DNA of 64,000 bases from Eubacteriales bacterium (lineage in GTDB: Bacteria > Bacillota > Clostridia > Oscillospirales > Oscillospiraceae), in the NCBI GenBank assembly GCA_030531505.1, contig JAUNNH010000002.1, positions 113,281 through 177,280 on the forward strand, read 5' to 3'. The notes below the pieces were generated by a model. The model was not told the DNA's origin, ran no database searches, and saw only the letters and a program-made list of their open reading frames with translations. A program made the position numbers and the translations under genes. Positions 16,204 through 23,796 of the stretch are shown here, in pieces (within the stretch, counting starts at the first letter, position 1; every line of letters starts with the position of its first letter).

Positions 16204-16969
16204 ATGCTTACCCTGATTCTGACACTGACAATGTGCGCCCTGCTCTTTGGCATGATCTGGGCGGCGACGTACTTCTACCCCTGGACGGGTCTGCTTCGGT
16301 TTTTCCCCAAAGATATCGAAGAAAAGGCCAGGCTGCATCAGCCGCCCTTCCCGGCCGCACCGGTGATCGGCTGGATCCTTAGGGCGAAGGGGGTTGAACC
16401 CTTGCCGGTTTTAGCGGGCGGATTTCCGCCGACACTGCGTCAAACACCTTGAAAATACAGAAGTATTCCCTGCGGCGTTCTCCTTGTTTCGACAAAAATC
16501 CGCTCCGTTAAAACTGCAAAGCACCTGTGAGCTGACATTTTTCGAGGGATTTTTGTTCTTTTTGATGCAGCTGGGCTGACGCCCAGCAAAGAAAAAAGGG
16601 CAAAAAGCGCCGAAAAGGGGCGCTCACAGGCGATAAGTGTTCAACCCCCTTCGCCCTATGCTGCTCTGCGCGCTGGGCTTTGTCGGCGTGATCGTTTACG
16701 GCGGATGGGACGGCGTACAAAAGGAATTTACCTTTGGACAATTCCTGGCACGCTTCCTTGTCATTCTGCTCGGCGTCAAAGCCTTTGATATCATCGTTCT
16801 GGATTACATTCTGATCACGAAGACGCAGTTTTTCCAGCACTATATCCCGGAAACGAAAGGCTGCGCCGGGTACCACAGCTTTGGCTATAACCGGAAAGAG
16901 CAGCTCAGACAGATCCTGACGCAGCCCTTCGCAGCACTGCTGATTGCCTGGATCTGCACGCTGTTTTGA
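16204..16969 (+). pseudogene. Membrane-protein gene split by a TA-flanked element
   Basis: The frame from ATG 16204 encodes MLTLILTLTMCALLFGMIWA and on to GWIL, then enters the inserted element and stops at 16450-16452. After the element the gene resumes at 16658 as MLLCALGFVGVIVYGGW and ends AAWICTLF (TGA 16967-16969). Removing the 277-bp insertion with one TA restores an uninterrupted frame (...ATC CTT ATG CTG CTC...). The restored protein, about 162 residues, is a paralogue of 12828-13325. Recency is suggested because both halves still read cleanly. Confidence 0.8.
16380..16658 (+). mobile_element. TA-flanked structured MITE-like element, copy 1
   Basis: A 279-bp insertion counting TA at both ends. 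Terminal inverted repeats TAGGGCGAAGGGGGTTGAAC (16380-16399 and 16639-16658) match perfectly over 20 bp. Inside are an 18-bp stem with one bulged base (16408-16425 with 16496-16514), a 9-bp stem (16524-16532 with 16622-16630) and a 7-bp hairpin with tetraloop (16570-16587). There is no transposase ORF. TA duplication is typical of IS630/Tc1-mariner-type transposition. It is homologous, reversed, to 47683-47960. Confidence 0.85.
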
Positions 16970-17063
16970 ACGAGGCGGCAGGATGGGAGACAGTATCCGA
17001 TCGCTGCAGAGTATGAGCTGAAAACGAAGGAAAACGGCCTGTGGGTCAGTGTAAAGAAATAGA
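16970..17063 (+). pseudogene. Possible C-terminal remnant
   Basis: Directly after the stop of the split gene, the same frame continues as QYPIAAEYELKTKENGLWVSVKK before a TAG at 17061-17063. The composition looks protein-like, but there is no start and I cannot assign a family. It may be the tail of a deleted gene. Confidence 0.25.
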
Positions 17064-17079
17064 ACGGAGCGAAAAAGCT

Positions 17080-17715
17080 GTGAAATACGTTGGAATCTAC
17101 TGGTCGCTGTTTGCGCCGATGATAAAAAAGAGCATCCGGACAAGATTTGACACCGCTCTGGCGGAGCGGTCGATCCGGGAGGGCAAGAAGGAATACAAAA
17201 GGCTTCTGTCCCGGGCGGACGAACTCGGCCCCGGCAATCCCATGGCGATGAACGCGTACTTTGCTTACGTGTTCGCCGCGGCCTGGCTGGGAAGCGGCCG
17301 AACGATCACGCCGGAGGAAATGGCGCTTGTCATGACGGACGTTCTGGAATTGAAGCTCCTTCGGACCGTATTCGGCATGACCGACCTGAACAGGCAGCCG
17401 AAGAAATGGTACCGGGATATGAAGAAGTACGAGGCCTGGTTTGAGAAGCACGGCAAAGAGTATCCGGTCAACTGGCACATCCATTTCGATGAATCCCGGC
17501 ACAGAGAGGGGAGCTTCTATTACTTTACGCGCTGCCCGATCTGCGAATTCTGCCGGCGGGAAGGCATTGCGGAACTCATGCCAGCCCTCTGTTCCACGGA
17601 TGAGGTCATGTTCCGCCTGCAGCACGGGAAGCTTTTCCGGGAACACACGATCGCAAACGGAGACAGCATTTGCGATTATTGGGTCGTTGGAGACCGGGTA
17701 AAGAATGGAAAATGA
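17080..17715 (+). CDS. L-2-amino-thiazoline-4-carboxylate hydrolase family protein
   Basis: A 211-residue paralogue of the protein at 8835. It shows the family's cysteines in CPICEFC, the ELMPALCSTDE segment (matching ELTPAMCHLDY), and TIANGDSICDYW near the end. The GTG at 17080 is chosen because VKYVGIYW aligns with MKYMGMPL of the paralogue and GGAG lies upstream; GTG 17041 would add 13 residues. The stop overlaps the next fragment's ATG. Confidence 0.72.
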   Translation: MKYVGIYWSLFAPMIKKSIRTRFDTALAERSIREGKKEYKRLLSRADELGPGNPMAMNAYFAYVFAAAWLGSGRTITPEEMALVMTDVLELKLLRTVFGMTDLNRQPKKWYRDMKKYEAWFEKHGKEYPVNWHIHFDESRHREGSFYYFTRCPICEFCRREGIAELMPALCSTDEVMFRLQHGKLFREHTIANGDSICDYWVVGDRVKNGK

Positions 17716-17897
17716 AGAACTATGAACCGAAACAGCTGGTGGCGATCAGCCGTTATCAGAACTATTTCCCGAGCCTCCCGGCAGAGATCCGGGAGGACGT
17801 CTACGCCCGAATGCGGGAGCTCATTGAAAAGGAAAAGGCCTATTGCGACAAGGGCAACTATAAGCACATGGCGCAGATCCTCACATGGAGTCTCTGA
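17712..17897 (+). pseudogene. N-terminal fragment of a third ATC-hydrolase-like gene
   Basis: 61 codons, MKNYEPKQLVAISRYQNYFP to CDKGNYKHMAQILTWSL. The start and the CDKGNYxHMxQIL stretch match the N-terminus of the canonical ATC-hydrolase family as I know it; the catalytic C-terminal two-thirds are missing. It is cut exactly where a fragment of an MBL hydrolase begins, so a deletion removed the ends of two neighbouring genes. Confidence 0.55.
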
Positions 17898-18076
17898 AGG
17901 CACTGCGGAATAAACTCGATCTCGGCAGGATCCGAACTGTGTTCACCTCCCACAACGGTTTTACCGACGATCCGAAAAGCGCCTTCCGGCATATCGACAC
18001 GATCCCGACTTTGAAGAAAGGCCGCCCCTTTGACGAAACAGCTCCCTACGACTGCTTCGCGGAAAAGGGGGAGTAA
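17888..18076 (+). pseudogene. C-terminal fragment of an MBL-fold hydrolase
   Basis: About 62 residues beginning ESLKALRNKLDLGRIRTVFT. SLKAL...RIRTVFTSHNGFTDD aligns with SLERL...RIAVITGHTGWTDD of the MBL protein at 4817, including the last metal-ligand His. The N-terminal three-quarters are absent. An ATG at 17885 is in frame, so a short peptide could still be made, but it cannot form the fold. Confidence 0.6.
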
Positions 18077-18177
18077 TACAAAAAACGCAGACCAACTTGC
18101 CTCACGCGGTGGGGCAGTATTTCAGCCTGCGAGTTAAGGGCATTTAACCAAAAACAAGGAGAAAAGAAGGAAAGAAA

Positions 18178-20079
18178 ATGAAAGAAAAGAAACAAAGCGA
18201 TCTGGCTGTTCTGCTGGGATACGCGGGCAGCCATAAGGGCCTGACCTTTTTGGGACTGGGCCTCTCCGCCGTCGCCATGGTGCTGGGCATGCTTCCCTAC
18301 ATATGCATCTGGCTGGTGGCGCGGGATCTCATCGCCGCGGCGCCGAACTGGACACAGGCGACCGGCATCGCCCGCTACGGTTGGATGGCTTTCGCCTTCT
18401 CCTTTGCGGGGATCCTGGTGTATTTCGCTGCGCTGATGTGCACGCACCTGGCGGCCTTTCGTACGGCCTCCAATATCCGCAAAGCCGGCATGGCCCATCT
18501 GATGAAGGCGCCGCTGGGCTTCTTCGACTCCAACGCCTCCGGCCTGCTGCGCAACCGACTGGACGGCGCGGCCTCCGAGACCGAGACGCTGCTGGCCCAC
18601 AATCTGGCGGACATCGTCGGCACGGTCGCCATGTTCGTCGCCATGCTGGTGCTGATGTTTGTGTACGACTGGCGCATGGGCGCGGCCTGCCTACTCGCGG
18701 CCGTGGTATCCGTTGCCGCCATGGGCACCATGATGGGCGGCAAGAACGCCGGACTCATGGCCGAATACCAGGCGGCCCAGGATGTGATGAGCAAGGCGGG
18801 CACCGAATACGTCCGCGGCATCCCCGTGGTGAAGGTCTTCCAGCAGACCGTGTACTCCTTCAAGGCCTTCAAGCAGGCCATCGAGGATTACAGCGCCAAG
18901 GCCGAGCACTATCAGGCGGACGTCTGCAAGGTGCCCCAGGCGGTGAACCTGACCTTCACCGAGGGCGCGTTCATCTTCCTCGTTCCCGCGGCGCTGCTGA
19001 TCGCACCGGGAGCTTTGAAGTCCGGCAATTTTGCGGCTTTCGTGACGAACTTCGCCTTCTATGCGGTCTTCTCCGCCATCATTTCCACGGCGCTTGCCAA
19101 GATCATGTTTGCGGCCAGCGGCATGATGCTGGCCAGCACCGCTCTGGGGCGCATCAACCAGGTCATGAGCGCTCCCACGCTTCCGATCACGGACCATCCG
19201 CAGACACCGAAGGACAACAGCGTGGCATTTAAGGACGTGAGCTTTACCTATGAGGGTGCCGCACTGCCCGCGCTTGATCACGTCTCCTTCCGGGTCGAGC
19301 CGGGGCAGACGGTGGCTCTGGTCGGGCCCTCCGGCGGCGGCAAGACCACCGCGGCCAGTCTCATTCCCCGCTTCTGGGATGTGAGCTCCGGCACGGTGGA
19401 GGTCGGCGGCGTGGATGTGCGCGAAACCGACCCCCATGTGCTGATGGATCAGGTGGCCTTTGTGTTCCAGAACAACCGCCTCTTCAAGGCCAGCATCCTG
19501 GAAAATGTGCGCGCCGCCCGCCCGGAGGCAACAAAGGAAGAGGTGCAGCGGGCGCTGTCGGCTGCCCAGTGTGACGATATCCTCGAAAAGCTCCCCCAGG
19601 GGATGGACACGGTGATCGGCACCGATGGCACCTATCTCTCCGGCGGTGAGCAGCAGCGCGTGGCGCTGGCCCGGGCCATTTTGAAGGACGCGCCCATCGT
19701 GGTGCTGGATGAGGCCACGGCCTTTGCCGACCCCGAGAACGAGGCCATGATCCAGAAGGCCTTTGCCGCGCTGACAAAGGACCGCACCGTCGTCATGATC
19801 GCCCACCGTCTGTCCACGGTCGTGGGCGCGGACAAGATCATCGTTCTGGATTCCGGTAAGGTTTCGGAACAGGGAACGCATGAGGAACTGGTTAAGGCGG
19901 GCGGCCTTTATGCCCGGATGTGGGCGGATTACAATCAGGCCGTGCAGTGGAAGATTTCAAAGGGGTCCCCGCAAAGCCCGCTTCGTGGGGAGAGGACGAG
20001 CAGCGGAATGAACGAGCTTTCAAGCCTGCGAGGAAGCGAGCGATATGCAGCTTGCGAGGACGACAAGGAGGGCAAATAA
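18178..20079 (+). CDS. ABC transporter, half-size, siderophore-type (first subunit)
   Basis: A 633-residue fused permease-ATPase: six membrane segments (about 15-310) then the nucleotide-binding domain with GPSGGGKTT (Walker A), LSGGEQQR and VVLDEATAFADPENE (Walker B region). ATAFADPENE is characteristic of the IrtAB/YbtPQ group, which has an exporter fold but imports ferric siderophores. A tail of about 35 polar residues with repeated Ser/Arg/Glu follows and is encoded by repetitive GCGAGG DNA. Its stop is adjacent to the partner's ATG. Confidence 0.8.
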   Translation: MKEKKQSDLAVLLGYAGSHKGLTFLGLGLSAVAMVLGMLPYICIWLVARDLIAAAPNWTQATGIARYGWMAFAFSFAGILVYFAALMCTHLAAFRTASNIRKAGMAHLMKAPLGFFDSNASGLLRNRLDGAASETETLLAHNLADIVGTVAMFVAMLVLMFVYDWRMGAACLLAAVVSVAAMGTMMGGKNAGLMAEYQAAQDVMSKAGTEYVRGIPVVKVFQQTVYSFKAFKQAIEDYSAKAEHYQADVCKVPQAVNLTFTEGAFIFLVPAALLIAPGALKSGNFAAFVTNFAFYAVFSAIISTALAKIMFAASGMMLASTALGRINQVMSAPTLPITDHPQTPKDNSVAFKDVSFTYEGAALPALDHVSFRVEPGQTVALVGPSGGGKTTAASLIPRFWDVSSGTVEVGGVDVRETDPHVLMDQVAFVFQNNRLFKASILENVRAARPEATKEEVQRALSAAQCDDILEKLPQGMDTVIGTDGTYLSGGEQQRVALARAILKDAPIVVLDEATAFADPENEAMIQKAFAALTKDRTVVMIAHRLSTVVGADKIIVLDSGKVSEQGTHEELVKAGGLYARMWADYNQAVQWKISKGSPQSPLRGERTSSGMNELSSLRGSERYAACEDDKEGK

Positions 20080-21867
20080 ATGTTCGGAAAAGATTTTCAG
20101 CACAAATACGCCCTTTCAGAGCAGGGGGTCAAGAACGTCAAACAGGGCACGCTCTGGACCGTGATCGTGAACCTGGTGGTCATGGGCGGCATGGGCATCC
20201 TGTTTCTGATGATGTCCCGCTACATGGACACGCTGACTGCCGGCGCGGCGCTCCCCATGGCGCTGCCGATCCTGCTTTTGGTGCTGGCCTTTGTGGTGCT
20301 CTCCTTCCTCACACACCTGCAGCAGTACAAGGCCACCTACGGCCTGGTGTACAGCGAGGTAAAGAATGTCCGCATCAGCCTGGCCGAGCGCCTGCGCAAG
20401 CTGCCGCTGGGCTACTTCGGCAAGCGGGATCTGGCGGATCTGACGGAGACCATCATGGGCGACGTGAACCGGCTGGAGCACGTCTGGTCCCACTGCTTGG
20501 GCTATCTCTACGGCTCCTACTTCTCCACGGCCATCATCGCCGTGATGCTCTTTGCGTATAACTGGAAGCTCGCTCTGGCCTGCCTCTGGGGCGTGCCCGT
20601 GGCCTTCGCGCTGCTCTTCGGCAGCCGAAAGCTTGCCAAGCGCAACTCCGAGATCACCAAGGCCGCCGGGATCCAGGTCTCCGACGGCATTCAGGAGACG
20701 CTGGAGAATATCCGCGAGGTGCGGGCCACCAACCAGGAGGATCGCTTCTTGAAGGAACTGGGCGACAAGATCGATCATCATGAATCGACCATGATCCGCG
20801 GCGAGCTCTCCACCGGGATCTTTGTGAATGCCGCCAGCGTCATCATGCGTCTGGGCGTGGCGACCACGATCCTCACCGGCACGACCATGATCCTCTCGGG
20901 GCAGATCAACTTCATGACCCTCTTCATGTTCCTGCTGGTCATCACCCGCGTCTACGCGCCCTTCGATCAGGCGCTGGCGCTGATCGCGGAGATGTTCGTC
21001 TCTCAGGTCTCCGCCAACCGCCTCATGGAGATCCAGGACGCAAAGACCGCCGAGGGCGCGGAGCGCTTTGAGCCGCAAGGGCACGACATCGTGTTCAACA
21101 ATGTAGGTTTTGCCTACAAGGTGAATTCCGGCGAAGCCGGAAGAGAGGGCGGCCTGGGCCGCGATGACAAGCAGGTGCTGGACGGCGTGAGCTTTACGGC
21201 GAAGGAAGGGGAAGTGACCGCGCTGGTCGGTCCTTCCGGCTCCGGCAAAAGCACCTGCGCCCGGCTCGCGGCTCGGCTCTGGGACATCGACAAAGGCTCC
21301 ATTGAGGTGGGCGGCGTGGACATTGCCACCGTCGATCCCGAGGTGCTGCTCACAGACTACGCCATGGTGTTCCAGGACGTGGTGCTCTTTGACGACACGG
21401 TGATGGAGAATATCCGCCTGGGCCGTCACGGCGCCACAGACGAAGAGGTGATCCGCGCGGCCCAGGCTGCCAACTGCGAGGAGTTCGTCAGCAAGCTGCC
21501 CCAGGGCTATGATACGCCCATTGGGGAAAACGGCGCCAAGCTCTCCGGCGGCGAGCGGCAGCGGATCTCCATTGCCCGTGCGCTGCTGAAAAACGCACCG
21601 ATCGTCCTGCTGGATGAGGCCACAGCCTCCCTGGACGTGGAGAACGAGACCAAGGTCCAGGGCGCTCTGTCCCGTCTGCTGCAGGGCAAGACCGTGCTGG
21701 TCATCGCCCACCGCATGCGCACCGTGGAGGCAGCGGATCACATCGTCGTGCTCTCCGAGGGCAAAGTCGCCGAGGAAGGCCGCCCTGAAGAACTCCTGCG
21801 AAAGGACGGCGGCATCTTCCGCCGCATGACCGAGCTGCAGACTGCCAGCGCCGGCTGGAGCATTTGA
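20080..21867 (+). CDS. ABC transporter, half-size, siderophore-type (second subunit)
   Basis: A 595-residue partner of the preceding half-transporter. Six membrane segments precede a nucleotide-binding domain with GPSGSGKST, LSGGERQR and VLLDEATASLDVENET. A 16-residue polar insert (GEAGREGGLGRDDK region) lies just before the ATPase domain. The two halves almost certainly form a heterodimer. An intrinsic terminator follows 11 bp after the stop, marking the end of the island's transcription. Confidence 0.82.
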   Translation: MFGKDFQHKYALSEQGVKNVKQGTLWTVIVNLVVMGGMGILFLMMSRYMDTLTAGAALPMALPILLLVLAFVVLSFLTHLQQYKATYGLVYSEVKNVRISLAERLRKLPLGYFGKRDLADLTETIMGDVNRLEHVWSHCLGYLYGSYFSTAIIAVMLFAYNWKLALACLWGVPVAFALLFGSRKLAKRNSEITKAAGIQVSDGIQETLENIREVRATNQEDRFLKELGDKIDHHESTMIRGELSTGIFVNAASVIMRLGVATTILTGTTMILSGQINFMTLFMFLLVITRVYAPFDQALALIAEMFVSQVSANRLMEIQDAKTAEGAERFEPQGHDIVFNNVGFAYKVNSGEAGREGGLGRDDKQVLDGVSFTAKEGEVTALVGPSGSGKSTCARLAARLWDIDKGSIEVGGVDIATVDPEVLLTDYAMVFQDVVLFDDTVMENIRLGRHGATDEEVIRAAQAANCEEFVSKLPQGYDTPIGENGAKLSGGERQRISIARALLKNAPIVLLDEATASLDVENETKVQGALSRLLQGKTVLVIAHRMRTVEAADHIVVLSEGKVAEEGRPEELLRKDGGIFRRMTELQTASAGWSI

Positions 21868-21877
21868 GAGTGATCGA

Positions 21878-21911
21878 AGCGCCATCACCGTGTTTGAGTG
21901 ATGGCGCTTTT
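21878..21911 (+). terminator. Intrinsic terminator of the ABC operon
   Basis: AGCGCCATCAC (21878-21888) pairs perfectly with GTGATGGCGCT (21898-21908), followed by TTTTGC. Confidence 0.75.
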
Positions 21912-22275
21912 GCATGATATGATCCTCCACTTTTTTGTTATTTTCTCGCTGGAAAAAAGTTTATGTGGGCGGGTTCGAAAGAGCATCCAACAAACATCTA
22001 ACGAGCGGGGAACAGGCGAGCAGTAAATTCCCAATTAATTCCTTTGGCCGCCTGTTACTAGAACTGGTTTCTGGCAGATGTGCGCCGTTTACATCTAACA
22101 AACATCTAACAAACTACTGATTTTTTGCATCTGGCGCGGCCCAAGGCGTTGCAGGCACGATGGCCGAAAAAGCTTGAAAAATCAAGGTTTTTCGCGGTAC
22201 GCAGCGGCACATCGCGGTACGCACTAGAACGGTTTTTCTCAAATTCAGGTTCTAGTATCCACTCCGGACGTGGAC
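21912..22275. other. Non-coding island right end with repeats
   Basis: No gene is seen. TCCAAC/TCTAAC at 21987 and 21998 and TCTAAC at 22094 and 22105 are each spaced 11 bp. A 12-mer TCGCGGTACGCA is repeated directly near 22190-22222. ACTAGAAC near 22057 recurs near 22223 and pairs with GTTCTAGT at about 22250. Dense short repeats beside a tRNA 3' end are typical of integrase binding regions. Confidence 0.5.
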
Positions 22276-22298
22276 TTCAAGTCCCGCCTCGCGCACCA
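22276..22298 (+). tRNA. 3' tRNA fragment (probable tRNA-Leu), island attachment site
   Basis: The sequence runs from the T-loop (TTCAAGT) through CCCGC and the acceptor strand CTCGCGC to ACCA. The 5' strand of the T-stem (expected GCGGG) is replaced by unrelated GGAC, and no D-arm or anticodon arm precedes. A tRNA-Leu of this type would end this way. It is the duplicated 3' end left when an element integrates into a tRNA gene; the intact copy should be at the other island end, left of the window. Confidence 0.7.
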
Positions 22299-22305
22299 CG
22301 TCAAA

Positions 22306-22367
22306 ACAAGACCATAAGGTCATGTGGCGGCACAAGCACCGCCACATCGACCGATGGCCTTGTTTTT
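22306..22367 (+). terminator. Terminator downstream of the tRNA fragment
   Basis: The inner stem ATGTGGCGG/CCGCCACAT (22322-22330, 22339-22347) sits on an outer stem ACAAGACCAT/ATGGCCTTGT (22306-22315, 22354-22363), followed by TTTTT. It is probably the original terminator of the tRNA gene before the island inserted. Confidence 0.7.
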
Positions 22368-22453
22368 CCTTTTCAGCCGCGACCCGCTGACGCTGGGCTC
22401 GCGTCTGATAGAGACACGGGTTCGGATTTGGATTGCCCCGGTGCACCAAAAAC

Positions 22454-22490
22454 AAACGGTCATCCCGAAAGGGATGGCCGTTTTGCTTTT
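22454..22490 (+). terminator. Second intrinsic terminator
   Basis: AAACGGTCATCCC (22454-22466) pairs with GGGATGGCCGTTT (22471-22483) around GAAA with one wobble, followed by TTTTGCTTTT. Confidence 0.65.
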
Positions 22491-22629
22491 TGCGAGGCGG
22501 GACTTGAATGTGTATGGAATCCTCGATCGATTTGGCCATCCGAATTCCAAACGATGGAAAAAACGGACGCGGTGTGGTAGAATACAAACAGAAAATCTTC
22601 CGAAAAGGATTTGGAAAGGAAGCGACGAC

Positions 22630-23766
22630 ATGAAAGCAGTCATCGCCATAGATTCTCTGAAGGGCAGCCTCAGCTCGCTTCAGGCAGGCGACGCCATCCG
22701 TGCCGGTATCCTGCGCGTTTACAAGGACGCCGCGGTGCAGGTACGCCCGCTGGCGGACGGAGGCGAGGGAACGGTCGAGGCGCTGACCATCGGCATGGGA
22801 GGCGCGCTTCAGACCGTGCGCGTGACCGGACCGCTGGGGGAAAAGCTGGACGCCCGGTACGGCATCCTGGCCGACGGTGTCACGGCCATTTTGGAAATGT
22901 CCGCAGCGGCGGGCATCACGCTGGTGGAGGACGCTGAGCGCAATCCGCTCCACACCACGACCTGCGGCGTGGGCGAAATGATCCGGGACGCGATCGAAAA
23001 GGGCTGCCGGCACTTCATCGTGGGGATCGGCGGCAGCGCCACCAACGACGGCGGCATCGGCATGCTCCAGGCCCTGGGCTACGGTCTGCTCAACGAAGCG
23101 GGGGAGCAGGTCCCCTTCGGCGCGAAGGGGCTGGAGGAGCTCAGGCGGATCACGACCGACGGCGTACTCCCCGCATTGAAGGACTGCAGCTTCCGCATTG
23201 CCTGCGACGTGACCAATCCGCTCTGCGGGGAAAACGGAGCCAGCGCTGTTTACGGACCGCAGAAGGGAGCCACCCCCTCGATGATCCCGCAGATGGACAA
23301 GTGGCTGCGGGCCTATGCGGAGCTGGCGCAGGAGATCAATCCGGCGGCGGACCGGGAACTCCCCGGCACCGGAGCCGCGGGCGGCCTGGGCTTTGCCTTC
23401 CTGAGCTTCACCAACGCCGTCCTGGAATCCGGCATCAAAATCGTGCTGGAGGAGACAAAGCTGGAGGAGTATGTGAGGGACGCCGACATCGTCATCACCG
23501 GCGAGGGGCGCCTGGACGGCCAGACCGTTATGGGCAAGGCGCCCATCGGCGTGGCGAAGATCGCCAAGAAGTACGGAAAGCCCGTCGTCGCCTTTGCCGG
23601 CTGCGTGACGCCGGACGCGGTGAAATGCAACGAGCACGGGATCGACGCCTTTTTCCCCATCCTGCGCGGCGTCGTGACCCTGGCGGAGGCGATGGATCCC
23701 GCCAACGCGCGCAGGAACATGGCCGACACCGCGGAACAGGTGTTCCGGCTGCTGGCGATCCCATAA
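22630..23766 (+). CDS. Glycerate kinase
   Basis: A 378-residue glycerate kinase of the GlxK/GarK family, phosphorylating glycerate to a phosphoglycerate for entry to glycolysis. Family segments include AIDSLKGSLSS at the start, PLADGGEGT, GIGGSATNDGG, DVTNPLCG, GTGAAGGLGF and ITGEGRLDGQT. Length is typical. GAAAGGAAG lies about ten bases before ATG 22630, the start chosen over far upstream in-frame starts that would run through the terminator. It is the first chromosomal gene after the island. Confidence 0.92.
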   Translation: MKAVIAIDSLKGSLSSLQAGDAIRAGILRVYKDAAVQVRPLADGGEGTVEALTIGMGGALQTVRVTGPLGEKLDARYGILADGVTAILEMSAAAGITLVEDAERNPLHTTTCGVGEMIRDAIEKGCRHFIVGIGGSATNDGGIGMLQALGYGLLNEAGEQVPFGAKGLEELRRITTDGVLPALKDCSFRIACDVTNPLCGENGASAVYGPQKGATPSMIPQMDKWLRAYAELAQEINPAADRELPGTGAAGGLGFAFLSFTNAVLESGIKIVLEETKLEEYVRDADIVITGEGRLDGQTVMGKAPIGVAKIAKKYGKPVVAFAGCVTPDAVKCNEHGIDAFFPILRGVVTLAEAMDPANARRNMADTAEQVFRLLAIP

Positions 23767-23796
23767 CGAGAGAAAAGAACGGCTGAAGGCCGCTTC

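Noticed and set aside
16380-16658. Programmed ribosomal frameshift joining the two halves of the membrane protein
   Set aside because: The gap is a 277-bp element with perfect inverted ends and TA duplication, so an insertion explains it fully.
1-22298. Integrase, transposase or conjugation gene on the island
   Set aside because: No such protein is recognisable in any frame; the mobility functions must lie outside the window or be lost.
22425-22448. tRNA-like end (GGTTCGG...GGTGCACCA) downstream of the island
   Set aside because: The T-loop lacks the conserved A58 and the neighbouring bases do not form a T-stem; there is no acceptor partner.
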